A stretch of 64,000 nucleotides of DNA, taken from NCBI GenBank assembly GCA_949317995.1, contig OX439036.1, positions 3,527,207-3,591,206 of the forward strand, written 5' to 3'. Within the stretch, counting starts at the first letter, position 1. The number at the start of each line of letters is the position of its first letter. Below the pieces are notes generated by a model. That model saw nothing but the letters and a program-made list of their open reading frames with translations, did no database searches and had not been told where the DNA came from. This stretch comes from Acholoe squamosa. Taxonomy: Eukaryota > Annelida > Polychaeta > Phyllodocida > Polynoidae. Below, piece by piece: positions 44,467-55,429 of the stretch. The translations under genes and the position numbers were made by a program.

Positions 44467-47400
44467 CTAGACAAGCTTCTGGTAGTTGCCAGTAGGTGGA
44501 GTAGCAGTTGGAGGTCTGTACAAGGAGCTGTAGGTCTCACAGAGGTATTTACCTCCACCTTCACTCGTGATGAAGTGTGCACATTGGGTATCCTGCTGAC
44601 ATCTGGAAGAAGTAGATACGAGTAAGGAACTCAGAAATAGAAGAACCAGACATAACAATTGAAATACTCTGTGAAATGGAACCTCGTTGTATGGAGCCAC
44701 AACTGTCAGCATCATATTATGGATGGTCAGGAGTTTACATTGTATTGTTTACATTTGGCCATGGAAAAACCAAGGATTTTCAATGTCAAAGGCAACACTG
44801 ATGATGGCTTCTCTTCATTAAATGTCAGGATTTAAAGGACAAGGGCTGCAGGTCACCCAAACATTAATTAGCAAAGGATTTTCTTGAAACTTGAAATATT
44901 TGTTCCTTACATGATGTGTAATTGATATGTGGAAAAGAAAGTCGGGGTAGCAACACTACTTTCTTCAGTACTAGCCATCTTTTGTAGGATGCTTTAGCAT
45001 GGAGTACAGTGGGCTGACAGCTAAACATTTGGGATTTTGGAGGAACTTTGGTGAATAATTCCCAAACTGGACAAACACTTTTTTTCTCAAAAACTATAAA
45101 TATGTCCATTGACATGTGTTAATCAAGATAGAAATGTAAAATCATACGGTTTCAACGCTACTTTTTGCACAAGATGAGTGTGTATGCAAGGGGGGTGGGT
45201 ACCCCAATGCATAAGCCTATGGACCACAGCCAGAGGGGGGTAGAGAGGGGTTTGTAGACTTTTGGCATACTTGGTAAAATGTAAATTTAAATTATTAACT
45301 TTTGAACTAATAATGATAGAAACTTGCTTCAAAAACTGACAGATTCCTCTTATTGAAAATGCACTTGTTCCAAAAATGGCCGCTAGGCGCCTGCCGCTCT
45401 CATCCTTAAAGCTAATTTCCAATCTCTGAATGTCACCCTTTGAGCAACAATTTAGTAAATGCTGCATAAAGTTGGTGAAATTCGATTGAGACGATTGAGA
45501 AAGTGGCATAAAAGGTTGGCCAGAAATACTTAGTTCTTAGTTCCCAACAGTCGCTGTTTGTTCTGGGAGACATGTCATGACATGTATGTGAAATTGGTGT
45601 AATTCTGAAAACTATTTTTTATGTAAATGAACAAATGAAGAAAAAAAAAGGCATGTGCAAAAACTATACACCGGTGTTGCTGGTTACAACTATAGCTAAT
45701 ATTAGCCACATACCTCTGTGCACACTCAGTCACTGACCGCACCCTCTGATTAGATGAAGGTACAACATCTGTATCCACAGGTACACCACCTGGTATCTTG
45801 GTGAACATGGCTTGTTTTTTGTCCAGATTGAAGTCTGGAATAGTAAAGTACTATCCTAAATGAAATCATTTCCAATAGATGATGTTATTAACAAGTTGTT
45901 GTTATGTACATATGTAGAGGTCGGCGAAAACGTCTCTGGAGACACCGGGATTCGAACCCGGTTCTCTCGTTTGCAAGTCGAGCGCTCTACCGCTGAGCTA
46001 CATCCCCTAGCCTGACATACCGTGTCACCAACATGGCCCCACTGACATTTCCACCTTCCACCTGTCGGTATGGTATACATAGGGGGAGTGACCACCAAGT
46101 GAGCTGGCCTCTGGAGGCTCAATGCACCCGGGGAAGGAACCAACCCGTACACATATATGTGTTACATTCTGATTGGCTCTTAGCTTCTAAGAATGTATGA
46201 TCCAAACAACAAGACCTTTTATTACCTAGCAGTAAGGCTGCGCTTATCTCAGCATATTGTACAGAGAATTTAAAGTGTCATGGAGATGGTAAAGTGGCAT
46301 GTGCGGGTCTCTCTAAAGTCTTATGTCCACAGCGCAATAGAAAATGGTACCAAATAGATTGCAGACAACAAAACTACTTTCAGCATCCATTTCCAACTAC
46401 AAAACCACTTCTAGTATCCATTACCAATGACGAAAAATAAACAAATTAGATATTATTGACAAAGTAGGGTGACAAAATGATTTTTGTCATCCGCATTTCC
46501 AGATGTCCGTCGTCAAACATGGTTTCATTGGCGTGGAAGTGGTTTTGTCGCCAGCAATTTTGTCAGCACCATTTTCTATCGCCCTGTGGACACATGGCTT
46601 AAGGACTGGACACAGTAAGTATGCACAAAGAGTCACTAGCACCATCCCTTGTATCGGCATGTGTAACTGTGTCTTTATGCAAGTAAGGATTTCAACAGAT
46701 AGCAATACTTCTTTTCTCTGTATTTTACATCATCCTTCATTTTACATGTGAGCTACGATGTATTCGGTAACAGGACCATAATCATTTTGAACCCCTGGAT
46801 ATATCTACTGCACATTGAATTCTTGTTGTTTTAAATTGTTTACTCACCGATACGACATACATATCTATTGATCGCTGAGCATGATGTGTCTATCCATACG
46901 TGTCCCAAGTTTACCGCCAATTTAGCACAGCTTACACCATTGTAGCTAGGTTCTCCTGTGCCCCAATTCTCATAGTCCACATCTCTACCATCAGACCAGG
47001 TCATGGTAGGAGGGGTACCGCTCAGTCCTATCCAGGAACCATATTTCCTGATTCAAGATTAATGTATCCTGTCACCACTTTGATCTTTGTATGAATTTGG
47101 ATAAAGTTACTGTTATATGTTTGGCTGTAACCTGAACAATATTGTTGCTATAAAAATGAGGCCAATAAAGATTTGAAACTCAAACTCAATGGCATTCATA
47201 TGTTGTCTTCTTAATTCATGGAAAAACCATCCACACACTAGTTCAGACTAAACAGTGTTAATTGGAAGCAAAATAAAAATGAAATGCTGGTAACTTTGGT
47301 TCCAGCAAATGTTAATGTAAATGTACAAAAACTATAGTGTTGTAAGACATGCAAATTTAATAGGCTACACCTTTAGGTTTAAACAAGTCAAAAAAATCGT

Positions 47401-49485
47401 TTGGCCCATACGCTATGGTCATGACAAAGTCTTGTTCCTCTTCACTGTGGATGCTGGCTAGGTGACCTCCATCTGCCTCACAGGATGCCTCAGCAGCAGC
47501 CCAGGAGATGATAACATCAGTAAACTTGAAGCAGGACATTGCATAAACTGTGTACCCAGGTAGGTGAGAGCACATATCTGATAAAATAATTTAGCAATGT
47601 TTTATCATCATTATTCAAAAAAAACTTTGGAAGAAATAATTATTTTGTAATTCCTTTCACATGTTTACATTAGAACTTAACAAATGAAAACATTGCATTT
47701 CCATAAGTATCTGTGATACTTCGTTAATCAATGAGTCTATGGGGAGCTTGTTGCACCCCATTGTTCCAACTGTAGGTTTATTTCCACATTCTACAGTTGG
47801 GAGGGCCAGCAGGAGGTTTTATGAATTATGTCAGTTCTGGCAGGAGGTTTTGTGAATTGAGTCAGGTCTGGGATGAGGTTTTGTGAAACAGGTCAAGTGT
47901 AGCAGGAGGTTTTATGAATCAGGTCATTTTTGAAGAGCAGATGAAATTCTTGAGAAAATACTGTCTCCTATGGGATTCATACCTACGCTCTCATGTGCTA
48001 ACCGTTACACCATGAGTCCTAAGATGAAATTGTGGGTGTTAGAACATCTACTTAATGGTGATATGCTACCACTATGACTGAGTAACAGATTATAGATAAA
48101 CAGGGTACTTTCACTTTGATAGTCTGACCAGTCTGTGTAGTATAGTGGTTAAGGCCTGGAACTAGAAATCTAGACCACACAAGTTCAAACCCCTGGTGTG
48201 ATTTTATTTTCATTCTCAGTTAGCCACTGTCCATTTTGCAACAAGTTCTAAAAATAATGTATTATAATGAATATCCCCTGAATGTCAACAGGATAAAAGG
48301 GCCTTTTACAGATACCCATTTTACTTTGTATGTGTATGTTAAAAATATTGTCCCCATGCAGTCTTGAATCCACATTCTGTGATTCAAAGTCAAACTTGCT
48401 AACCACTATACTATTGAGATTGCTGGTGGTTGTAACCTGGAAGACCATATATTTATCATAGCTTTGATTCACAGCCAGTATAGAAGATTCAAATCCTCTT
48501 TTAGGCCTCTACAGTTTATGTCAAAATATGCTTATATTCATGGTTTTACTGTTGTATAAACTTCTGTGGATGGAGTATAAGTAAGAAAACCTCCTTGGAG
48601 CTGGAGAATTTGCCAGGATTTGGAGGAGTTGTTTTTGTGGCAAATCCTCCAGCTCTGCGGAGGTTTCCCATTACAAAAAATGCCTACAGCCACAAGCATG
48701 CTTCAGTTGCAAAAGACATTAAACATTAGCAAACCCTTTTTAGAGTTAACGGTGCACTCATGTATCATGTCCATAGGACAATAGGATGTATGATTGCAGC
48801 CCTGGTGAGTCTCATAGTTAGCTGTTTAAAAATGAATAGCACGTTTATTTGTGTCATGGCTGATATGAACGTCACTATAGATTAGTACTAGAACCGCCAT
48901 ATTCAATGGGTGTCTGCCATCTTGGATTTTGAACAGATCTTAGCTGTTTTTTTTTTATTTGAAAGCAAAATAACCCCTTAGGCCATGACATAAATGCAAA
49001 TGTCCACTTCCATGGGATTTTTTATAATGGCTTCGTGGGATACGCGAGTCCCACCTCAGAGAATACGATGTAAAAATATCCCATGGTTGTGGACATTTGC
49101 TTATGTGTTGTACCAATTGGTCAACATTGGTCGAAAGGGTTAAGGCTTTAATTCATGTTTGGAATATTGGAAAATGCACGCCCCATAGACTTAACCTAGG
49201 CGCTCTGTATCTCACCCCCTGTTAAATAATCCTATGAAGTATCTCATGGCCAGTAATGCTACTCCAAATCACCATAAAACATGTAAATAATCATCATTTT
49301 ATGCCATTTTGAAATAACTGTGAACATTTGGACTGTCTGAGGGTTGTTTCGTGAGGTTAAGTCCCAATAATCATGAACCTTTGCCCAGATATCTACAGAA
49401 TATGTGTTTATAAAACATCACACTTACCTGCTCCCAAACACTTTGCCCAAATAAGGACATACAGAATTAATAAAAGATTGTCCAT
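44467..49485 (-). CDS. Secreted C-type lectin-PAN protein, complete, five coding exons (226 aa)
   Basis: Exons by GT-AG sites and matching phase: 49485-49428 (MDNLLLILYVLIWAKCLGA, a signal peptide), 47577-47412, 47047-46848, 45834-45714 and 44602-44467 (stop TAG). Exons 2-3 form a C-type lectin domain: CSHLPGYTVY, ISWAAAEASCEADGGHLASI, then WIGLSGTPP, TWSDG, YENWGTGEPS, VSCAKL, VWIDTSCS and YVC. The sugar/calcium site reads EPS and WID rather than EPN and WND, so calcium-dependent sugar binding is uncertain. Exons 4-5 form a short PAN/apple domain: MFTKIPGGVPV, VTECAQRCQQDTQC, YLCETYSS. The lectin module is flanked by phase-1 introns, typical of shuffled modules. The protein is secreted, with no membrane segment. 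It may be an immune or adhesion lectin (inference). Confidence 0.85.
45937..46007 (-). tRNA. tRNA-Ala (UGC)
   Basis: 71 nt folding as a cloverleaf: acceptor GGGGATG/TGTCTCC, D arm GCTC/GAGC, anticodon loop CTTGCAA (anticodon TGC, plus strand 45973-45975), T arm CCGGG-TTCGAAT-CCCGG, discriminator A. The G3-U70 wobble that marks tRNA-Ala is present. A TTTT terminator follows within about 10 nt. One mismatch (A-A) lies at the base of the anticodon loop, and two wobbles lie in the acceptor stem, so it could be a slightly decayed copy or the head of a SINE. It sits in intron 3 of the lectin gene, same strand. Confidence 0.75.
47808..47931. repeat. 31-bp tandem repeat, four units
   Basis: AGGAGGTTTTRTGAA begins at 47811, 47842, about 47873 and 47904. 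It lies in the first intron of the lectin gene. Confidence 0.75.
47945..48430. repeat. Cluster of three tRNA-like sequences
   Basis: Minus strand near 48015-47960: ATGGTGTAACGGTTAGCAC with a later ATGAATCCCAT, tRNA-Gln/Glu-like. Plus strand near 48130-48205: TAGTATAGTGGTTAAGG with AGTTCAAACCCCTGG. Minus strand near 48424-48362: TAGTATAGTGGTTAGCA with TTTGAATC and GGATTCAAGAC. Each has A- and B-box words, but the stems pair poorly. Decayed tRNA genes or SINE heads. Confidence 0.5.
48550..48672. mobile_element. Inverted-repeat element (CCTCCTTGGAGCTGGAG)
   Basis: The arms AACCTCCTTGGAGCTGGAG and CCTCCAGCTCTGCGGAGGTT face each other around TTTGCCAGG. A relative in reverse lies at about 53110-53220. 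MITE-like. Confidence 0.5.
48875..49110. mobile_element. MITE-like hairpin (second member) and adjoining repeat
   Basis: 48991-49106 has arms TAAATGCAAATGTCCAC and GTGGACATTTGCTTATG with an internal GCTTCGTGGGATACGCGAGTC. It belongs to the family of 38908-39069. The stretch before it (48875-48920) matches 30305-30350. Confidence 0.6.
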
Positions 49486-49525
49486 CCCTCCTATTACTCT
49501 CCTTAATGATGATGCATTAGTGTCT
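49486..49525 (-). other. 5' UTR part of the lectin-PAN first exon
   Basis: The minus strand reads CGCTTATTTCAG then about 40 nt to the ATG. This suggests that the coding exon begins at an acceptor and an untranslated exon lies further upstream. No TATA box stands out. Confidence 0.35.
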
Positions 49526-49529
49526 CTGA

Positions 49530-50900
49530 AATAAGCGAAATGTCAGTGTTTTGGTCTGTCGAGAGCTCACTCAAACTCTCATCTCAGGCGAAGTGGAAGA
49601 CTAATTTGTACAAATAACTTCATACCTGCACATTGATTCACCTTACATGCTTACCTTAGATATCAATTACAAACCTGGTCTGGTGTATCAAACCTCTTTC
49701 TGTATCTGAATTCATTAAAAGAAGGGATTATCTTATCGATGAACACCCGCTTACATAAGTCAATACCTAGACCGGCCTCAGACTAATCCTCACTAGGTAC
49801 CCTCATACATTATAAAGGCACACTCTACTTCTTCATTAAAATTACCACATCAGACTGAAAAGGCACCTATCTTCTTTAAAGTGTAGATTGTACAAGCAGG
49901 TATCTCACTGCTCTTGTTTTGAAAAGCTTGTTCTTGAATACCTGCTGCTGACAATTATGATTCATTTATTCACCTGAATGTTATAGATCTCAGGAAGGAG
50001 TACCTTTTTTTACTGCTGCTGATACAGCACCAGCACCAAGGGTGGGCAAATAACCCCATAATAAAAACGTTGTTGCTTCATTTCTGGTAGGTCTACCACA
50101 GCCAGTATGATAGACTTAGGCCTGGTACATGCCAGGATCAGATTAGTCAAAGGAGGTTATTGTACTATTTCCAAAGTTAATTCGATTTCCGTTCAAAATT
50201 CCATGGTTAATAATATTTTGAGGGGAATATATTCTATAGCTTCTCCTGATCAAAGAAATTGTATGATTCATTTGTGGTTAAAATATATATCATTTGAAAC
50301 TATAGTCTCTAGCCTTAAAATCGTAAGCCTGTTTTTTCTGAATTTTCGGCCATCTTGGACCTCAATTCAAACAAAATAGTGCTTGCACCTATTTTATTCA
50401 TACATAAGTGCTTAATGTGAGTAGATATGCATTGTACACACCAATAGCTTCAATTTAATAGGTCGTTCAGTAAAATCTGATGAATAGTTCCTAAGATCTC
50501 TCTAAAAATCAATAGTCCGAAAGGATCTGCTGGGAGAGTGTAAAATTGTTTGCTGTTGCTACGTAACACACCGTTGCTATGTAACGTACCATTGCCAAGA
50601 AGCTTCATACTATTCTTGTCGTTGCTACAGAAAGGAATACTAAGTTACGCGGTTCTAATGCAAGACACTGGGGGGCTGCACAAGATTTCAAAGAACTCAA
50701 TCAAAACTTATGAAGACTCCCATAATCATGGATGTACCCCCCCCTCAATGCCAAAGGCACTAGTACAACTACAAATCCAAGAGCTATACTATGTGACAAT
50801 GGCATTCTTTTCAAACCTTTGTTTGGAGTGTCATACCTAATCGTTTACCAATTCAAGCTTGCATCCTAGAAAATGAATCCACTTGCACGTTATAAAACAT
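49530..50900. other. Intergenic DNA upstream of the lectin gene
   Basis: No exon recognised. Short repeats of GTTGCTA(C/T)GTAAC near 50555-50590. Confidence 0.4.
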
Positions 50901-50918
50901 CCTAATAGAAATAGTCTC

Positions 50919-51032
50919 ATTTCCTATGCTCAATACGGTTTTAGGCCAGGTGAAGGCACATGTGATGCCATATTTGATTTTATTAAGTTCATAAGCAACA
51001 ACATAGAGGCCATTTCATTGGTGCATATTTAG
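50919..51032 (+). pseudogene. LINE reverse-transcriptase fragment
   Basis: About 38 codons containing AQYGFRPGEGTCDAIFDFIK, the RT motif (QxGFRxGxST..A) of non-LTR retrotransposons such as Jockey/CR1-like LINEs. A stop closes the frame (TAG at about 51030) and neighbouring RT blocks are not recognisable. It is a short, old remnant. Confidence 0.65.
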
Positions 51033-51239
51033 TCTTTATACCACTATTCTGGCACTTCCGGTGGTTTTATATGCGATATATACGTGGTATATTCTGCATA
51101 TACCACCCTTGTGCATTTTTAGAATTTTTGGTATATACTTTTTCGGGGTCAAGTTGGACTTAGAATATTTTTGGAAATTATGGCAGCTATACAAAGTTAA
51201 TCTAGCCATTTTCCATAGTGAAAAATCGTGCCAACTCGT

Positions 51240-51310
51240 ATGAGAATTGAACCCCGGCCGCAGTGGTGGTAGGCGAAGGCCTTAGCCATTGCGCTACACT
51301 GAACGGTGAT
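51240..51310 (-). other. tRNA-like sequence
   Basis: Minus strand GTGTAGCGCAATGGCTAAGG (A box) with GGGGTTCAATTCTCATA (B box). The anticodon arm does not fold cleanly, so it is a pseudo-tRNA or SINE head. Confidence 0.4.
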
Positions 51311-51396
51311 GAAACCCAATGCGAAAATAGATAAATTCTAACCTGAGGTCCTAATGCTATGTTTCCAGTCAGTTTTCTTTAAGATTCCAAGCTTGC

Positions 51397-52040
51397 CACG
51401 TTGTAATATTAAAATCCCAAGAAGTATTCGATCCATAGACGAGGAATGCGTGCTAATTTTCTCCATTTTGTTCGATATAAATAAGAATCCATTGATTTTC
51501 CCGTGGCCGCTCTGCGCGAAGCCATTGTTTTGGTTCCTTGCCAGGAGAGGTACCGCTGTGTATACAGTCACTTTTCGTATCGAATCCAACCATGACAAGT
51601 GTTCAAATTAAAACATACATATCCTTAGACATTCTAGATGAGTACTCTATGCTTGTTATGTCCGATATATTCAAAATAAATAAGAATCCATTGATTTTCC
51701 CAACGTACGCGTGTCGCGGTCCGGCCATTCCCACCCGCCTCCTTGTTCGGCGAAAGTGTGTCAGTGGCCCAGTAGATATAGGTCAACTGCTCGCCGTACA
51801 AGAAAGACGCCGAAAATTTCGGACCGGTTTGGAAAATCAATGGATTCTTATATATATCGAAGAAAATGGAGAAAATTAGCACGCATTCCTTGTCTATGGA
51901 TCGAATACTTCTTGGGATTTTAATATTATAACATGTCATGGCTGGATTCCATACGAAAAGTGACTGTAAACACGGCGGTACCTGTCCCGGCAAGGAACAA
52001 AAACAATGGCTTCGCGCAGAGCGGACACGGGCCGTGTCGC
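51397..52040. repeat. Compound inverted repeat (A-B-A' ... A-B reversed)
   Basis: Segment A (from AATATTAAAATCCCAAGAAG to AATCCATTGATTTTCC) lies at about 51403-51512, as a diverged copy at 51609-51700 and inverted at about 51832-51932. Segment B (CGCTCTGCGCGAAGCCATTG to TCGTATCGAATCC) lies at about 51515-51605 and inverted at about 51935-52025. The result is an inverted repeat with arms near 190 bp around a 130-bp GC-richer centre. Transposon-derived. Confidence 0.65.
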
Positions 52041-52137
52041 TTGCACTTACAAAATGTATTCTCCTGTCTATAATCTTTGGATATCAGGTAAGAAATTAAT
52101 ACAAAATGGAGGAAATCGTGGTATAAACCTATTAGTT

Positions 52138-52240
52138 GATGCATATCGGGGCCCACGGGCTGTATATGCTGTATATACCCTCGCCGCTTCGCGGCTCAGG
52201 TATATACAGCATATACAGCCCTAGGGCCCCGATATGCATC
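52138..52240. repeat. 103-nt near-perfect hairpin
   Basis: GATGCATATCGGGGCCC (52138-52154) pairs with 52224-52240, and GGCTGTATATGCTGTATATA with GG start at 52199-52220. Only 3 nt per side are unpaired between the two helices. The tip GCCGC-TTC-GCGGC (52183-52195) folds again. Confidence 0.85.
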
Positions 52241-52253
52241 ATCTATTAGCTTA

Positions 52254-52790
52254 GTGTCCATACCACATGTACCTTCATGAACCACTACTACTACCTACCT
52301 CCAAGCACACTCCATCCTGGACCTGACTGTGTGTGTAGAGGAGAGGCTAACAGCTGGGTCTGTGTCCATACCACCTAGTACCTTCATGAACCAGTACTAC
52401 TACCTACCTCCAAGCACACTCCACCCTGGACCTGACTGTGTGTGTAGAGGAGGGGCTAACAGCTGGGTCTGTGTCCATACCACCTGGTACCTTCATGAAC
52501 CACTACTACTACCTACCTCCAAGCACACTCCATCCTGGACTGACTGTGTGTGTAGAGGAGGGGCTAACAGCTGGGTCTGTGTCCATACCACCTGGTAGCT
52601 TCATGAACCACTACTACTACATACCTCCAAGCACACTCCACCCTGGACTGACTGTGTGTGTAGAGGAGGGGCTAACAGCTGGGTCTGTGTCCATACCACC
52701 TGGTACCTTCATGAACCACTACTACTACCTACCTCCAAGCACACTCCATCCTGGACCTGACTGTGTGTGTAGAGGAGGGGCTAACAGCTG
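52254..52790. repeat. Minisatellite, about 108-bp unit, five copies
   Basis: Each unit runs from TGTCCATACCAC, through CTTCATGAACCACTACTACT and AAGCACACTCCA, to GAGGGGCTAACAGCTGGGTC. It is open in several frames because 108 is divisible by three; not taken as coding. Confidence 0.85.
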
Positions 52791-53099
52791 ACAAACAGGA
52801 CAAAAACAGTGAGCAAAAGCTCCTTCCTCTTGCCTCAATTCAAAGCGACGTGTGAACTGGTTAGTTACCTTTGGTCAACTGTAGTAACCAAAGGGATAAA
52901 CAATGGGGACTAAAGTAATTGTGTGGCTAAGGTTTAAACAAACAGGGTATCAATCATTGGGCATTCTCGTCTCCATAACCTGACCTGCAGACCGAACACC
53001 AAACGATAGTTATTAGACAGTGTAACAGTATATGGCTGGGTATAGAGGGGGGGGGGGGCAAATTTGGCACCAGATGGTTGGACGAACCTCCCACCTGAC

Positions 53100-53220
53100 A
53101 GCTGGTTGAGAGAACATATAATGGAAAACCTCTGCAGAGTTGGAGGATTTGCCACAAAACCACCGAGGCGAAGCCAAGGAGGTTTTTTGGCTTTCTGACT
53201 TATACTCCATCCACAGATAT
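53100..53220. mobile_element. Inverted-repeat element, relative of 48550-48672
   Basis: CTCTGCAGAGTTGGAGGATT, TTTGCCACAAAACCACC and CTTATACTCCATCCACAGA match the earlier element in reverse. Confidence 0.5.
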
Positions 53221-54165
53221 TTATATTATACTAATACCCCATATCACCTACCAATTCTATAGCGCGGGTTGCCGTTGTTGTCAGTGCCACCAGTGGTGGA
53301 TATAGAACCCTCAGTTCCTTACTCTTACCAGTAGACGGTGTTGCAATCAGGGGTTTGGCCTTCTTTTGGGGTGTACACTTTTGCTTCTGTCCAAAGTACA
53401 CTAGTCCTGCATTCACCTGTGGTTGTAACCACAGGCTAGACCATTGGCATAAGTCCAAAGGACAGCATGGACAGGAACATTTTGCTTCCACTAGGTGGCT
53501 ATACTTGCAGCCCTCTGGTGGAATTCTGCCCAAAACTTCGGGGGTAAGGAAATGTCTGCCCCCATGCCCTAACCCCAAGGCTCGCTATAGTTCTTTCGTA
53601 CTACCAATGTCTCATGAACATAAATATTTTGACAAATATCACTACAAATACACCCCTCTCCCAAAAATTCTGCAATACATATTGCTATGTAGCAGGTCAT
53701 ATGTTGATTATGACTGGTTGGCCTATCTATAGATGGCGGTTAAAGGGGGTGGCCCTAAGATAATTAGATAGTTACACCTTAATCCTACCAGAAAAAATGT
53801 CCCATGTTACAGAGAAAAGTCAGTTTTAGGAATCTTTTCACGACCTAGGCAATTTGAATTGGTGAAACAAATGAAATTCTACACTATTTTATGGATTTAG
53901 ACCCCTCCTGCACTCCTGATATAATAGTATACACCATTTATCCGTTTGAGACAGTCTACAGCATGCATAATGTTAGGAATTTTAGCACTCTTACAGATAT
54001 AGTGGCGAGTTTCCAGTGTCCTTGTGGTCTACCTCTTTAAATACTTACCCTCTGAAGGAGCACTGGTTGTAGAAAAGCACTGGGGATTGTGTGATATGGA
54101 ATATGCCATCAGGTCTTTAATAAACACTGGTCTTGATTCTGCAGCCTGCCATGGTATTGGAAACC
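53221..54165. other. Unassigned region
   Basis: A minus-strand open frame near 53578-53231 has a Cys/Trp-rich stretch (CSCPCCPLDLCQW) with no family I recognise and no splice signals I trust. Otherwise AT-rich. Confidence 0.3.
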
Positions 54166-54169
54166 CTTT

Positions 54170-55420
54170 AAGGGACCCTGATGCAGGAGTGCATCATACC
54201 CATTGGTCGTCATGATGCTCCAATGAAGTGCTGGCAAGAATACTCATTGTCGCATCATGACAACCCTATGGAGTTGATGCGTTAACACCTGGGGGGTCGC
54301 CATGATGCCTCTAATTCCTGGTGCAAAATCAGGAGTGACACCCCCATTTTCTTTTCCTTTTGTCTTCCTTTACTTTTATTTGGAATACTATTTTCAATTA
54401 CATAAGACCTATGCATATACCCGTTGCCCAACTATTTTGTTGGCCCTGCCGAAAATATAGGCTACTAGGCATGTTCATTGATTGATATCTGAGGAAAACA
54501 ATCTCAACAAAGGTATTGACATTTACTGCTCAGGGAACATGATGATTATGAGGAAACCTGGGGTAGTACAATATCCTCAGAGTTTAATAGTAACCCCTTA
54601 ACCCTTTCAAGGCCGCTGATGCATTAATGCATTGTGTCCCTTGCTCGTCATGATGCATCAATGAAGTGATGGCAAGACTGCATTGGAGCATCATGCTAAC
54701 CCTATGGGGTTGATACATATACTCCAGGAGGGTTGAAATGATGCTTCAATGAAGTGCTGGTAAGCAGGCTCACCCACACTTCATTGGTGCATCGTGACGA
54801 CCAATGGGTATGATGCATTAATACATCATCTGCCCGTTAGGGGCTAAAGTCAATTTGCAGGTAATGCTGAGTTTTGGTGAGTGGCAAGGGAAATGAGGCA
54901 GATCACGTTAGGAAACAGAAATGATTGAAAGTTCATTCGGCTGGGCTCCCAGAGGGAGGGTTTGGCAGTTAAAGAGGGGGAGGGGTCCCAGAGGGAGGGT
55001 TCGGCAGTTAAAGAGGGGGAGGGTTGTCCAAAACGATGCTCAATTTACAGCCAAGTTATGGCTTCTTGCCACCAGAGGGTTTGGTGATTTCATCCCGAGT
55101 TGGGCACCAATGGATTGGGAGAAGAAAAAATTGAATTGTTTTAACAGGGTTGGCTTCCGCTCTCCTCTTAATCAGACATTTCTAATTCCGTGCTGTTTGC
55201 ACAATTTCCTCGCATTTGGCAGATCAAATTCAATAAACGTGACGACTAACGGATATGGTGCATTAATGTATCAGCGGCCCTTGAGGAGTAAATGCTGCAT
55301 AAAGTTGGTGAAATGGTGTCTAGTGCATTAATACATCATGATGACTGACTGGCATGATGCATTGACAAGAATGCATTCCAGGCGAGTAACTGCACCGATG
55401 CATCATGATGGCCCTTTAAT
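54170..55420. repeat. Cluster of GCATGATGC-family repeats
   Basis: Copies at about 54170-54300, 54600-54850 and 55230-55420. The middle one is bounded by TTAACCCTTTCAAGGCCGC and GCCCGTTAGGGGCTAAAG, inverted ends followed by GATGCATTAATGCAT-type palindromes. A duplicated CCCAGAGGGAGGGTT(T/C)GGCA lies near 54948 and 54989. Confidence 0.55.
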
Positions 55421-55429
55421 TCAAATGTC

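Noticed and set aside
45123-45509. 128-codon minus-strand ORF as a gene
   Set aside because: It lies within an intron of the lectin gene, and part of it (AAATGCTGCATAAAGTTGGTG) recurs at 55288, so it is repeat-derived.
52329-52791. Repeat protein of about 36-residue units
   Set aside because: Open in several frames, nearly identical units, no start context; a minisatellite explains it.
53231-53578. Cys-rich minus-strand ORF
   Set aside because: No recognisable family, no splice signals and surrounded by repeats; left as unassigned.
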